64,000 nt of DNA from Flavobacteriaceae bacterium CP2B (lineage in GTDB: Bacteria > Bacteroidota > Bacteroidia > Flavobacteriales > Flavobacteriaceae), in assembly GCA_001683825.1 (NCBI GenBank), contig LXTR01000019.1:1-64000 (forward strand), in the 5' to 3' direction. Shown piece by piece: positions 43,696 through 52,932 of the stretch. The notes beneath the pieces are model-generated. The model saw nothing but the letters and a program-made list of their open reading frames with translations. It had not been told where the DNA came from and searched no databases. Position 1 is the first letter of the stretch. Every line of letters begins with the position of its first letter. The position numbers were made by a program, and so were the translations under genes.

Positions 43696-43843
43696 CGCGG
43701 CATTCCAAGGCACGGGAGTTCGTGTCCCGGGGGCGATAGCGCGAAAACCTCCGTAAAAAAGAACCTGCATTGCCTTTGTAGAATGCGCGCTTAGTAGTAT
43801 CTTACCGTAGAATCGCTTGGATGCGCCTTAAAAATCCAAAGCT
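43696..43843 (+). other. Intergenic region between aroE and the DUF349 gene
   Basis: 148 bases with small GC-rich inverted repeats (CGGGA/TCCCG near 43715) that could end aroE transcription, without a T-tract. TGCCTTTG near 43771 is a one-mismatch -7 box flanked by GCATT/AATGC. No open frame with coding character. Confidence 0.3.
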
Positions 43844-45877
43844 ATGTTGGAAGAGAAGGACCATAAACTGCAGGATACCGCAGGGGGAAAAGAAGGATCG
43901 GAAACAGCAGGTTCGGGCACCGATCCGGGAAAAACACCCGACACCGAACCCGAAGCCGGCCATGCGCCGGAAAAAGAGCCTGAGCAGACTGAGGACAAGG
44001 ATGTCCTGGAAGAAATAGACGAATCCAATGCAGAGGATGCGGAGGATGAGGACAACCAGGCAAGGCACCACATCCCCTTGCTGGATTACCCTTCCATGTC
44101 CATGGAAAATCTGGTAGGGGAATTGCAGCGTCTTGTGCGGAACGAAAAGGTACAGGCCATCCGGAAGCACGTAGACCAGATTAAATACGAGTTCGACCTC
44201 AAGTTCCAGGATTTCCTCGAACATAAGAAGGAGGAATTTATCAACCGGGGCGGGAACGAGATTGATTTCCGGTACAATTCGGTCACCAAAAGGCAATTCA
44301 ATGAAGTCTATGCCGATTACCGTGAAAAACGCAACCAGTACTACCGCAACCTCGACCAAAGCCTTAAAGAAAACCTCGCCAACCGCCTAGCCATCATTGA
44401 AGAGCTAAAAAGCCTGGTGAATGTAGAAGAGGATATCAACACCACCTATAAAAACTTCAAAGAACTGCAGGAACGGTGGCGCCATGCGGGGCCCGTGCCA
44501 AGGGCCAACTACAACGATGTCTGGCGCACCTACCACCACCATATCGAGATTTTCTACGATTTCCTCCATTTGAACCGGGAACTCCGGGACCTTGATTTTA
44601 AACACAACCTGGAAGAAAAACAAAAATTGGTGGAACGGGCCGAAAAACTGGCCGAGGAACCCGACCTCAACAAGGCTTTCCGGGAATTGCAAACCCTGCA
44701 CAAAATCTGGAAGGAAGATATAGGCCCCGTAGACCAGGAGCACCGGGACGCCATCTGGGAGCGCTTTAGCAACGCCACCAAGGCGATGCACCACCGCCGG
44801 CAGGAGCACTACAAAGAACTGGAAAAATCCTACGAGCAAAACCTCGAGAAGAAAAAGGATATCATTGCCAAAATTTCGGCCATAGCTGCCAACGTCGCGA
44901 ACAACCACCGTGGGTTGCAAGAACAGATCCGGGAGGTTGAAGCACATAGGGAAGCGTTTTTCAAGGCGGGAAAAGTACCCCAAAAGGTAAACGAGGCCAC
45001 CTGGGCGGCTTTCAAAGAGGCCGTTCGCTCCTTCAACCGGAACAAGAATGCCTATTATAAGAACCTCAAAAAAGAACAACAGGATAACCTGGAAAAGAAA
45101 AGGGCCCTGCTCGAAACAGCCCTGGCCTTAAAGGACAGTGAAGACTGGGAGATGGCCACGCCGGAAATGAAACGAATCCAGATGGAATGGAAAGCTATCG
45201 GCCATGTCCCCAGGAAGTATTCGGACAAGATCTGGAAAGATTTCAAGAATGCCTGTAACCACTACTTTGACCGCCTTCATGCCACAAAAAACAAGGCGCA
45301 CAAGGGGGAGGCCGAAAATCTGGAGAAGAAGATCGCATGCCTCCAACAATTAAAGGATTTCAAATTGTCGGGGCATCGTGAAAAAGATATAGCCGCCCTG
45401 AAGGAAATTATCGTGGAATGGAAGTCGTACGGGCGCGTTCCGTACAACAAAAAAGGGATCAATGGGAAATTCAACAAGATCCTCGATGCGCTTTTCAAAA
45501 AACTGGACATTAGCAGGCAGGAAGCCGAATTACTGAAATACGGCAATAAAATCCAGCAGCTGGCCCATACGGAAAACGACGATGCCATTTACCGGGAACG
45601 CACCTTTATCAAGCGTAAAATAACCGAGAGCAAGGACGAGATCAGGCAATTGGAAAACAACCTGCAGTTTTTCTCCAACGCCTCCGAAGATAACCCGCTG
45701 GTACAGGAAGTGATACAAAAAATTGAACGCCATAAAGAGGCGCTTGCCACCTGGAAGGCCAAACTTAAAAAGCTCAACATCCTCCAGAATAACCTGATCA
45801 GGGCAGCCGGGGAAGAAGAAGACGGGGAGGAAGACGGGGAGGAAGACGGGGAAGACGATACCACCGGGGAAGCTTAA
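43844..45877 (+). CDS. DUF349 repeat protein with acidic ends
   Basis: A 677-residue cytoplasmic protein. The first ~75 residues are highly acidic and low-complexity. The body (~85-625) consists of repeated DUF349 helical units, each built around a W-x-x-x-G-x-V-P-R/K core, seen as RWRHAGPVPR, IWKEDIGPVDQ, AFFKAGKVPQKV, EWKAIGHVPRKY and EWKSYGRVPYNK. The C-terminus has a further coiled region and a DGEE-repeat tail. DUF349 proteins are poorly characterised; I infer a structural or scaffold role only. It is followed by a stem-loop shared with the convergent rny gene. Confidence 0.85.
   Translation: MLEEKDHKLQDTAGGKEGSETAGSGTDPGKTPDTEPEAGHAPEKEPEQTEDKDVLEEIDESNAEDAEDEDNQARHHIPLLDYPSMSMENLVGELQRLVRNEKVQAIRKHVDQIKYEFDLKFQDFLEHKKEEFINRGGNEIDFRYNSVTKRQFNEVYADYREKRNQYYRNLDQSLKENLANRLAIIEELKSLVNVEEDINTTYKNFKELQERWRHAGPVPRANYNDVWRTYHHHIEIFYDFLHLNRELRDLDFKHNLEEKQKLVERAEKLAEEPDLNKAFRELQTLHKIWKEDIGPVDQEHRDAIWERFSNATKAMHHRRQEHYKELEKSYEQNLEKKKDIIAKISAIAANVANNHRGLQEQIREVEAHREAFFKAGKVPQKVNEATWAAFKEAVRSFNRNKNAYYKNLKKEQQDNLEKKRALLETALALKDSEDWEMATPEMKRIQMEWKAIGHVPRKYSDKIWKDFKNACNHYFDRLHATKNKAHKGEAENLEKKIACLQQLKDFKLSGHREKDIAALKEIIVEWKSYGRVPYNKKGINGKFNKILDALFKKLDISRQEAELLKYGNKIQQLAHTENDDAIYRERTFIKRKITESKDEIRQLENNLQFFSNASEDNPLVQEVIQKIERHKEALATWKAKLKKLNILQNNLIRAAGEEEDGEEDGEEDGEDDTTGEA
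45821..45856 (+). repeat. Tandem 12-base repeat in the DUF349 gene 3' end
   Basis: Two identical copies of GACGGGGAGGAA (45821-45832 and 45833-45844) and a third degenerate copy (45845-45856) encode D-G-E-E units in the acidic tail. Slippage would change the tail in steps of four residues without a frameshift. Confidence 0.8.
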
Positions 45878-45921
45878 TGGCCGCGGCATCACAGTACTCC
45901 TGGTCCTTTTCTGGAGGGGGT

Positions 45922-45948
45922 AAAAAAAACGGGCCGTTACCGGCCCGC
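45922..45948 (-). terminator. Rho-independent terminator of rny (possibly bidirectional)
   Basis: CGGGCC and GGCCCG flank a short loop (45930-45947). On the minus strand the stem is followed by eight T residues, a classical intrinsic terminator 27 bases after the rny stop. On the plus strand it also lies after the DUF349 gene but lacks a T-tract there. Confidence 0.85.
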
Positions 45949-45974
45949 ACTTAATTGTTGTTCCCCATTCCCGC

Positions 45975-47543
45975 CTACTTGGCAACATGAACCGACCGGG
46001 TTTCCCGTATAACGGTTACTTTTACCTGCCCGGGATAGGTCATATCAGTCTGGATCTTCTGGGATATTTCAAAGGAGAGTTGTTGGGCCTTCTCATCGCT
46101 TACTTTTTCACTTTCAACAATGACCCGCAGTTCCCGGCCCGCCTGTATGGCATAGGCCTTTTGTACCCCGCCGAACCCGAAGGCAATTTCCTCAAGGTCT
46201 TTTAAACGCTGTATATAGGAGTCCAGGACCTGCCTCCTGGCCCCCGGCCTTGCCCCGCTGATAGCATCACAGACCTGTACGATAGGTGCAATGAGCGATT
46301 TCATTTCCACTTCATCGTGGTGCGCGCCTATGGCATTGGCCACATCCGGCTTCTCGCCATACTTCTCGGCCCACTGCATCCCCAAAATAGCATGCGGGGT
46401 TTCTACATCGGCTTCCGTATTGGGGACCTTTCCAATATCGTGCAAGAGCCCGGCCCGTTTGGCCAGTTTCGGATTCAGACCCAATTCCGCCGCCATTATC
46501 CCGCAGAGTTTGGCCACTTCCCTGGAGTGCTGTAGCAGGTTCTGCCCATAGGATGACCGGTATTTCATACGGCCTATGGCCTTAATGAGTTCGGGGTGCA
46601 GCCCATGGATGCCCAGGTCTATGACCGTGCGCTTGCCCACTTCCAGGATCTCCTGGTCGATCTGTTTTTCGGTTTTCCGTACAATTTCTTCAATCCTTGC
46701 CGGGTGGATCCTCCCATCGGTGACCAATTTGTGGAGCGAGAGCCGGGCGACTTCCCTCCTCACCGAGTCAAAACAGGAAAGGATGATGGCCTCCGGGGTA
46801 TCGTCGACGATAATTTCGACCCCGGTTGCAGATTCGAGGGCCCGGATATTCCGGCCTTCCCGTCCGATGATCCGGCCCTTGACGTCGTCGGATTCCAGGT
46901 TGAATACCGAAACGCAGTTTTCAACGGCTTCTTCGGTACCCACCCGCTGGATGGTATTGATCACTATTTTCTTGGCTTCCTGCTGTGCCGTGAGTTTGGC
47001 TTCTTCGAGCGTAGCTTGCATAAAGGCCATGGCATCTGTCCTGGCGGTTTCCTTCAGTGATTCCAGGAGCTGGCTCTTGGCTTCTTCTGCTGACAGGCCC
47101 GAGATCACCTCCAGTTGCTGTACCTGGCTTTTGTGTAGTTTCTCCAGCTCTGCCTGTTTCTTTTCGTAAAACTCCTGCCGATGTGTTACTTCCTGGATTT
47201 TTGCATCCAGTTCCTCATTCAGTTTTTTGCTTTTGGCAAGTTCGCTGCTGACCTGTGACTCCTTGTCGCGTGTCCTTTTTTCGGCTTCTGCGATCTTTTT
47301 GTCTTTGTTGATGATGACCTTTTCGTGCTCGGCCTTAAGTTCCAGGAACTTTTCCTTGGCCTGGAAGATCTTGTCTTTTTTAATGCTCTCCCCTTGCTGG
47401 GTGGCATCCTTGATGATGGCTTCGGCCTCTTTCCTGGCGTTGCCAATGGTCTTGGAGGCTTTCCCGCGCTCCATTACTTTGGCAATGACAAAGCCGATAA
47501 CCACGCCCGCGACTGCCCCAATAAGAATCATTGTAATATCCAT
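45975..47543 (-). CDS. rny: Ribonuclease Y
   Basis: A 522-residue membrane-anchored endoribonuclease starting mRNA decay. Layout in order: N-terminal membrane span (~4-23, [19 protein letters not shown]), long coiled coil rich in Lys/Glu/Ala (~28-200), KH RNA-binding domain (~210-275, with [15 protein letters not shown]), HD domain (~335-430, [13 protein letters not shown] with the HD pair) and a C-terminal domain. Length and order are standard. It is read after the zapA gene and the candidate structured RNA, with a 97-base leader containing a hairpin. It ends at a strong terminator. Confidence 0.96.
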   Translation of the reverse strand: MDITMILIGAVAGVVIGFVIAKVMERGKASKTIGNARKEAEAIIKDATQQGESIKKDKIFQAKEKFLELKAEHEKVIINKDKKIAEAEKRTRDKESQVSSELAKSKKLNEELDAKIQEVTHRQEFYEKKQAELEKLHKSQVQQLEVISGLSAEEAKSQLLESLKETARTDAMAFMQATLEEAKLTAQQEAKKIVINTIQRVGTEEAVENCVSVFNLESDDVKGRIIGREGRNIRALESATGVEIIVDDTPEAIILSCFDSVRREVARLSLHKLVTDGRIHPARIEEIVRKTEKQIDQEILEVGKRTVIDLGIHGLHPELIKAIGRMKYRSSYGQNLLQHSREVAKLCGIMAAELGLNPKLAKRAGLLHDIGKVPNTEADVETPHAILGMQWAEKYGEKPDVANAIGAHHDEVEMKSLIAPIVQVCDAISGARPGARRQVLDSYIQRLKDLEEIAFGFGGVQKAYAIQAGRELRVIVESEKVSDEKAQQLSFEISQKIQTDMTYPGQVKVTVIRETRSVHVAK

Positions 47544-47640
47544 TGTTACTTGTAGTAAGTGTTAAATAAATATGGGTTCCCCCAAATTAAAAGTCTGTTG
47601 CCGCCTTGGGCAGCAAGGATTGGGACAGGATGCCATGCAT
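47544..47640 (-). promoter_or_regulatory. Leader region of rny with stem-loop
   Basis: 97 bases between the U-tract of the candidate RNA and the rny ATG. TTGCCGCC/GGCAGCAA (47598-47616) can form a 7-of-8 paired stem with a TTG loop. TTAATTTG (minus strand, 47590-47583) is a one-mismatch -7 box and could give rny its own promoter after the upstream RNA terminates. Confidence 0.4.
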
Positions 47641-47807
47641 AAAAAAAGCCCACATTGATGGAGGTTTTGTACAAACTCCAATAAACAGGTTTAGGGCTAA
47701 CAGATTGATCAAGGATCCTTTGCAAGAAGGCCTGCTTTTACAACCTAAACTCACCCTTTTCAAACAAATTAGTGTTGAGTTTGTCAAAATAAATTACCAA
47801 TGTGGGC
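47641..47807 (-). ncRNA. Candidate structured RNA between zapA and rny, possibly 6S RNA
   Basis: On the minus strand a ~160-base non-coding segment begins and ends with a perfect 10-bp closing stem: GCCCACATTG (47807-47798) pairs with CAATGTGGGC (47657-47648). It is followed at once by seven T residues, i.e. an RNA 3' end. Inside are two flanking hairpins (CAAAC/GTTTG at 47761-47783; GGAG/CTCC at 47660-47679) and a central 7-bp stem (GTTTAGG/CCTAAAC, 47689-47695 with 47744-47750). A long rod closed at its ends with an interrupted middle is the layout of 6S RNA, and in enterobacteria the 6S gene ssrS also lies directly after zapA. There is no coding frame. The 5' end is 25 bases after the zapA stop, so it may be processed from that transcript. 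The 6S identity is inference. Confidence 0.55.
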
Positions 47808-47832
47808 AGTAACTTTATGTATGTAAATGAAC

Positions 47833-48129
47833 TTATTTTATGCTTAGTTTGGAATTCACCAGCTGGTCCAGCGCCCTCAGGCGTTCTTCAACCTCCCTGG
47901 TGTCTTCCATCTTGTCTATGCCACGCTGTTCCAGCTTGGATGCGAATTGCAGGGCACACATGGCCAGCACATCCTGCTTGTCCCGTACAGCATAGTTCTG
48001 CTCAAACTTCTTGGCCAGCTGTTCAATGTTCTTAGCTGCCTTGCGTAAACCTTCTTCCTGACTGGGATCAATGGTCAAAGGATAAACCCTGTCCGCAATC
48101 GAAAGCTTTATCTTAAGCTTTTCTCCCAT
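47833..48129 (-). CDS. zapA: Cell division protein ZapA
   Basis: A 98-residue ZapA-type protein that binds and bundles FtsZ at the division ring. The N-terminal globular part (KLKIKLSIADRVYPLTIDPSQEEGLRKAAK) matches the ZapA head, including the conserved YPL and the AAKxIE helix start. The C-terminal half is the coiled-coil dimerisation helix (KLEQRGIDKMEDTREVEERLRALDQLV). It is read 15 bases after a short coiled-coil gene and 25 bases before the candidate structured RNA. Confidence 0.9.
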   Translation of the reverse strand: MGEKLKIKLSIADRVYPLTIDPSQEEGLRKAAKNIEQLAKKFEQNYAVRDKQDVLAMCALQFASKLEQRGIDKMEDTREVEERLRALDQLVNSKLSIK

Positions 48130-48144
48130 AGTGCCCGGTATACC

Positions 48145-48435
48145 TTACTCAGCCAGTTGGACGATACAATAGTCTAACTCCCTGATCAATGAATTTATTT
48201 TGAGCTTTGCTTCTGTTTTATTGGTATCACTGCCCAACATTGTATTTGCAAGCTTAAGGGATTTGTATTTCTCTTCCCACTCCTGAAGGGAGTTTTGGAT
48301 GGCATCCCGCTCACCGCTTACGGTGGCAAGTTCCTTTTCCAACTTCACATTAGCCTGGTGGAGCAACTCTAATTTGTGCAACAACTTGCTAATTCTGTTT
48401 TCGAGGGAATCAACAATATCAACCAATTCACTCAT
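48145..48435 (-). CDS. Short coiled-coil protein upstream of zapA
   Basis: A 96-residue, almost entirely coiled-coil protein (MSELVDIVDSLENRISKLLHK onward), Leu/Glu/Lys-rich with heptads through ~70 and a short conserved C-terminal segment (INSLIRELDYCIVQLAE). It resembles ZapB-like division coiled coils in size and position next to zapA, but coiled coils match each other easily, so a ZapB role is only suggested by context. I start at ATG 48435. A complete promoter (TTG-N20-TAACTTTG) lies 24 bases upstream, so it heads the unit with zapA. Confidence 0.75.
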   Translation of the reverse strand: MSELVDIVDSLENRISKLLHKLELLHQANVKLEKELATVSGERDAIQNSLQEWEEKYKSLKLANTMLGSDTNKTEAKLKINSLIRELDYCIVQLAE

Positions 48436-48459
48436 ATGCAAATACCAATGCGTATACTA

Positions 48460-48490
48460 CAAAGTTAACATTCATAGCCCGACTTCGCAA
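48460..48490 (-). promoter_or_regulatory. Promoter of the coiled-coil/zapA unit: TTG-N20-TAACTTTG
   Basis: On the minus strand TTG (48490-48488), 20 bases and TAACTTTG (48467-48460) match both promoter elements. The -7 box ends 24 bases before the ATG at 48435. Confidence 0.6.
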
Positions 48491-48701
48491 TGTTTTTCAC
48501 ATTTATTATTAACGGCTTTCAGGACACTCAACGCCCTTTCCGGGGCCATCCTACGCCCTGTTATCCGGCCTATTCCCTACTGGTCCGGAGGATTTGCCCC
48601 CCCTTGCAGGATGCGCATCGCCTCCAGGTTTTTTTCGATCCATGAAAAATGGCTTGAGCCTTAAGGGTGTATTGTTTAATTTCGTACGAACTTTGGTTGC
48701 T
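48491..48701 (+). other. Remainder of the divergent region upstream of the M23 gene
   Basis: Together with the leftward promoter this gives a 266-base gap between the coiled-coil gene and the M23 peptidase. GAACTTTG ending about 7 bases before the peptidase ATG is an imperfect -7 box. In-frame codons upstream of ATG 48702 exist but encode no recognisable segment and would bury the signal peptide. Confidence 0.35.
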
Positions 48702-50393
48702 ATGAGAAAATCCCTGTTTGCCTTGCTGCTGCTGATGACCCTTCCCGCTTTAGGGCAGCATGAATACCCTGTGGATGCCTTTCGCCCGCCCCTGGATATC
48801 CCTCTGGTATTGGCAGGCACTTTCGGGGAACTCAGGTCCAACCACTTTCACTCAGGCCTGGATATCAAGACCCAGCAGCGGGAAGGGCTCCCGGTGTATG
48901 CCATCGGGGAAGGGACCGTTTCCCGGATAAAAATATCGCACTGGGGATACGGGAAGGTGCTCTACCTGGCCCACCCCAACGGCTATACATCAGTATATGC
49001 CCATCTGCAGAAATTTTCGCCGGCCATAGAAGCCTACATCAAAAAAATTCAATACCAAAAGCAGTCATACGAGGTAGAGGTATTCCCCGATTATGGCGAA
49101 TTGCGGGTCGAAAAAGGCGAAGTAATCGCCTTTAGCGGCAATTCGGGGAGCTCCTCGGGCCCCCACCTGCATTTTGAGATCAGAAACAGCATTTCCGAAC
49201 GGCCTACCAACCCCCTGCTCTATGGGTTGGAGGTACGGGATGCGACCAGCCCCAGCATCGTAGAGGTCTACGCCTATCCCCTGGGGCCCGATGCCCAGGC
49301 GAACCGTAGCAAATCTAAAATTGCATTGAATTTTACCCGGCAAGCCGACGGCACCTACCTGGCTGATAAATTGCATGCGGCCGGAACCATAGGCTTTGGC
49401 GTCGATGTGTATGACCGTCAGGACCTGGCAGCGAACCGCAACGGGGTATTCTCGGTGCGTCAACTGGTGAACGGCACCGTGTATTCCGATCTCGATTTTA
49501 AAGATTTTTCCTTCGCCGAAACCCGCTACATCAACACCCTGATAGATTATGAGCACTACGGCAAATACAACAAACGCATCCAGCGGCTTTTCAGGGCGCC
49601 CGGCAATCGCCTCAATATATACAATACGCTGCAGAACGACGGCAAGATCGATATCGCAGAAGGGCTGACGTACAACGTGGAACTGGAAGTCCGGGATTTT
49701 GCCGGCAACACTACCCTGCTCCGTATCCCTGTGGAAGGGAAGAGGGAACCCCTGGATGAACCCGCCCGCGACCCAAGGACCGATACCTACGTGATCGCAT
49801 CAAAACCCAATAATTACGATTTGGGCGTCGCCAAGGTGTATTTCCCTGCCAACACCTTTTACGAGGACTTCTACATACGCCTCGAAAAAGGACAGGATAC
49901 CGTGACCATCCACGACAACAGCGTACCCGCCCACCGCAATTTCACCCTTACGTTTGACGCCTCCGGGTACACGCCAGAGCAACGCCGCCAACTGTTTATC
50001 GCCAGGCTCGACGAGCGGCTCCGGCCCTCCTACAGCTCCACGTATAAAAGGGGGGCCACCCTTACCACCCGTACCCGGTACCTGGGCACCTATACCCTGG
50101 CCACTGACAGTGTGGCGCCACAGGTTTGGGCCAGGAACTTCAAGGAAAACCAGTGGTTGACGAACTACCGCTACCTGAGGCTCCACATTTCAGATGACCT
50201 GAGCGGGATAGACCACTATTCGGCCAGGATCAACGGGGAATGGATCCTCATGGAATATGAACCAAAATCCAATACGCTGACCTACAATTTTGACGATAAG
50301 ATTGCCGACAAAACCCAGTGCCAGCTCGAGGTGGTGGTTACCGACAATGTAGGAAATTCCACTACCTTTAGCAGTAGCTTTTACAGAAAATAG
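48702..50393 (+). CDS. M23 family (LytM-type) metallopeptidase, secreted
   Basis: A 563-residue secreted protein with signal peptide (~1-19, MRKSLFALLLLMTLPALGQ). The LytM domain (~35-175) has zinc ligands H50 and D54 in HFHSGLDI and the HLH motif at 155-157 (GPHLHFE), so it is a probable active peptidoglycan endopeptidase cutting peptide bridges. A ~390-residue C-terminal part is beta-rich with Ig-like strands. I choose ATG 48702 because it starts the signal peptide; longer starts add a non-hydrophobic extension. A TonB-dependent receptor gene begins 4 bases after the stop, which implies co-expression. Confidence 0.86.
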   Translation: MRKSLFALLLLMTLPALGQHEYPVDAFRPPLDIPLVLAGTFGELRSNHFHSGLDIKTQQREGLPVYAIGEGTVSRIKISHWGYGKVLYLAHPNGYTSVYAHLQKFSPAIEAYIKKIQYQKQSYEVEVFPDYGELRVEKGEVIAFSGNSGSSSGPHLHFEIRNSISERPTNPLLYGLEVRDATSPSIVEVYAYPLGPDAQANRSKSKIALNFTRQADGTYLADKLHAAGTIGFGVDVYDRQDLAANRNGVFSVRQLVNGTVYSDLDFKDFSFAETRYINTLIDYEHYGKYNKRIQRLFRAPGNRLNIYNTLQNDGKIDIAEGLTYNVELEVRDFAGNTTLLRIPVEGKREPLDEPARDPRTDTYVIASKPNNYDLGVAKVYFPANTFYEDFYIRLEKGQDTVTIHDNSVPAHRNFTLTFDASGYTPEQRRQLFIARLDERLRPSYSSTYKRGATLTTRTRYLGTYTLATDSVAPQVWARNFKENQWLTNYRYLRLHISDDLSGIDHYSARINGEWILMEYEPKSNTLTYNFDDKIADKTQCQLEVVVTDNVGNSTTFSSSFYRK

Positions 50394-50397
50394 TGGT

Positions 50398-52866
50398 TTG
50401 AAGTGCCGTCTCCCGTTCCTAGTGTTACTCCTCCTGGCCGCTTGCCAGGCGCTCCGGCCGCAATCGGCTATTGTCACCGGCCTGGTATTGGACGAGGACC
50501 TAAAACCCCTCGCAGATGTCAACATCCGGTCTGGGAACCGGGGGACTACCACAGATGGCGACGGGTTTTACATGCTGGAAGTGGTGGCCGACCTCGAAAT
50601 TACCGTTGCTTTCTCCTACCTGGGGCACGAGAAGGTCGTCCTGGAAGGCCTGCTCCTCACTACCAATGAAACTTTTGAATTCAGCCCGGTCCTCAGGGAA
50701 GGGACAATTCAGATCGACGGGGTGGAAGTGACCGCCACCGGAAGGCGGAGGGCAGAGGGAATTACCACCCTGGCCCCTGAAATGGCACGGAGGATCCCGG
50801 GTGCCAATGCAGGGGTCGAAAATGTGCTCAAACTGCTTCCGGGCGTTACCTCCAACAACGAATTGAGTACCCAGTACGGGGTCCGGGGGGGCAACTATGA
50901 CGAAAACCTGGTGTATATCAACGGGTTCGAAATCTACCGCCCCTTCCTGGTACGGTCCGGACAACAAGAGGGGTTAAGCATCGTCAACAGCAACCTGGTA
51001 CAACAACTCAGGTTCTCGGCCGGGGGCTTTCAGGCCCGGTATGGCGACAAGCTCTCTTCCGTCCTGGACATTACGTACAAACAGCCGGCCGGTTACAGCC
51101 TGGATTTGGAAGCCAGCTTGCTGGGGGCGAGCGCCGCCTTAGAAACGCTATCGGCCAACAAGAAATTCAGCAGCCTCAGTGGGGTCCGGTACAGGGACAA
51201 CCGCCTCTTTGTAAACAGCCAGCAGACCCAAACCAATGTGAACCCGGCATTCGCCGATATACAGTCCCTGTTGCGCTACAGGTACTCCGACAAGTTCCAC
51301 CTCAACTTCCTCGGCAACATAGCCCTGAACCGATACCGCAACCAACCGCTTACCAGGCAGACGAATTTTGGGACCCTGGATGAACCAAGGGCGCTACTGG
51401 TCTACTACCAGGGGAAAGAAGACCACAGGTACAGCACCGCGATGGCAGCCCTCCAGGCAGACTTCCTTCCCCATGAACACCTGAACCTGAAATGGACCGC
51501 TGCTGCCTACCATACCACTGAGGAAGAATTCTCGGATATCCTTGCGCAATATGAACTCGGCGCTGTGGACACGGATTTGGGCGGGGATTCCCCGGGTGAC
51601 CCTATTGCATCCAGGGGCATTGGCGCACAGTACAACCGAAGCAGGAATATCCTCGACGCCCTGTTCCTGACCCTGGGGCACCAGGGAAGCTATACGAAAA
51701 AGAAAAATACGTTGGAGTGGGGTATCCGCTACGGGTTTGAAGACTTTCGTGATCAGATCCGCGAAGCCGAATTCATAGATTCTGCAGGATATTTCATCCG
51801 GCCACCACAACCCCCCTCCCCAAACAACCAACCCGAACAACCTTTTGAGTCCCCATTATTCCCCTTTGAGGGCATCTCGGCCGAAAACGCCACCCAAAAC
51901 CACAGGATTTCGGGATACCTCCAATACAGCTGGCAAACGGCATGGGATAAGGCCGACCTGTACTTCAATGCCGGCCTCAGGGCCCGGCTATGGACCCTTA
52001 GGGGAGCGGGTATTCCCACAACCGCGCAAGCCATCCTCAGCCCCAGGCTGCAGCTCGCCCTCAAGCCCCACTGGAAAAGCGATATGCTATTCAGGGCGGC
52101 AACGGGGGTCTACCAGCAACCTCCCCTTTACCGGGAACTACGGGATGCTACCGGAAGCATACAGCCGGAGGTCAAAGCACAGCGAGCGTATCACTGGGTC
52201 CTGGGACATGAATACAGCTTTAGGCTTTGGGAACGCCCCTTCCACCTGGTTACCGAAGCCTACTACAAATATCTGGACCGGGTAAACCCGTATACCCTGG
52301 AAGATGTGAGGATCCGCTATGCCGCCCGCAACAATGCCACGGCCTATGCCGGCGGGTTAGACCTAAGGATGTACGGGGCCTTTGTCCCAGGCCTGGAGTC
52401 ATGGGTAAGCCTGGGATATCTGCAGACCCGTGAAAACACAGACGGCCGAGGTTACATCCCCAGGCCTACCGACCAGCGTTTTAAATTGGGGGTGCTGTTT
52501 CAGGACTACATCCCGAGCATGCCCCAGGTGCGCATGTACCTGAACCTGGTTTACCAGACCGGATTGCCCGGGGGCTCGCCCGCCTATGCCGACCCCTATC
52601 TTTTTCAGAATAGATTAAGAGATTACAAGCGGGCAGATTTGGGAATTTCCCATATTTTTGCAGACACCCACACCAGGTACCCCAAAGGCCACTGGTTGCA
52701 TGCCTTTGAGGAATTCTATGCAGGCGTTGAGATATTCAACCTGTTCAACAACCAGAATTCCATCACCAACACCTGGGTCAGGGATGCGGACAGCAAACTG
52801 CAGTTTGCCGTGCCCAACTATATGACCTCCCGGGTATTGAATATCAAAGTGGGGATGCGGTTCTGA
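50398..52866 (+). CDS. TonB-dependent outer-membrane receptor
   Basis: An 822-residue outer-membrane protein. Signal peptide ~1-22, a carboxypeptidase-regulatory-like beta domain (~25-105; VTGLVLDEDLKPLADVNI), a plug domain (~110-230; PGVTSNNELSTQYGVRGGNY and VYINGFEIYRPFL) and a ~590-residue beta barrel ending in the terminal strand NIKVGMRF with a C-terminal Phe. The start is TTG 50398, the only codon giving the signal peptide. There is no SusD-like gene nearby, so this is not a polysaccharide-utilisation pair; the ligand is unknown. Its immediate partner is the M23 peptidase gene. Confidence 0.88.
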   Translation: MKCRLPFLVLLLLAACQALRPQSAIVTGLVLDEDLKPLADVNIRSGNRGTTTDGDGFYMLEVVADLEITVAFSYLGHEKVVLEGLLLTTNETFEFSPVLREGTIQIDGVEVTATGRRRAEGITTLAPEMARRIPGANAGVENVLKLLPGVTSNNELSTQYGVRGGNYDENLVYINGFEIYRPFLVRSGQQEGLSIVNSNLVQQLRFSAGGFQARYGDKLSSVLDITYKQPAGYSLDLEASLLGASAALETLSANKKFSSLSGVRYRDNRLFVNSQQTQTNVNPAFADIQSLLRYRYSDKFHLNFLGNIALNRYRNQPLTRQTNFGTLDEPRALLVYYQGKEDHRYSTAMAALQADFLPHEHLNLKWTAAAYHTTEEEFSDILAQYELGAVDTDLGGDSPGDPIASRGIGAQYNRSRNILDALFLTLGHQGSYTKKKNTLEWGIRYGFEDFRDQIREAEFIDSAGYFIRPPQPPSPNNQPEQPFESPLFPFEGISAENATQNHRISGYLQYSWQTAWDKADLYFNAGLRARLWTLRGAGIPTTAQAILSPRLQLALKPHWKSDMLFRAATGVYQQPPLYRELRDATGSIQPEVKAQRAYHWVLGHEYSFRLWERPFHLVTEAYYKYLDRVNPYTLEDVRIRYAARNNATAYAGGLDLRMYGAFVPGLESWVSLGYLQTRENTDGRGYIPRPTDQRFKLGVLFQDYIPSMPQVRMYLNLVYQTGLPGGSPAYADPYLFQNRLRDYKRADLGISHIFADTHTRYPKGHWLHAFEEFYAGVEIFNLFNNQNSITNTWVRDADSKLQFAVPNYMTSRVLNIKVGMRF

Positions 52867-52932
52867 GGTACAAGCGGGCAAAGCACCCCCATTGGCCCCC
52901 GGAAAAAATGCGGAAATTAAAATGAAAATGAC

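Noticed and set aside
48594-48701. N-terminal extension of the M23 peptidase by 36 codons
   Set aside because: It would put a non-hydrophobic stretch in front of a clear signal peptide beginning at ATG 48702.
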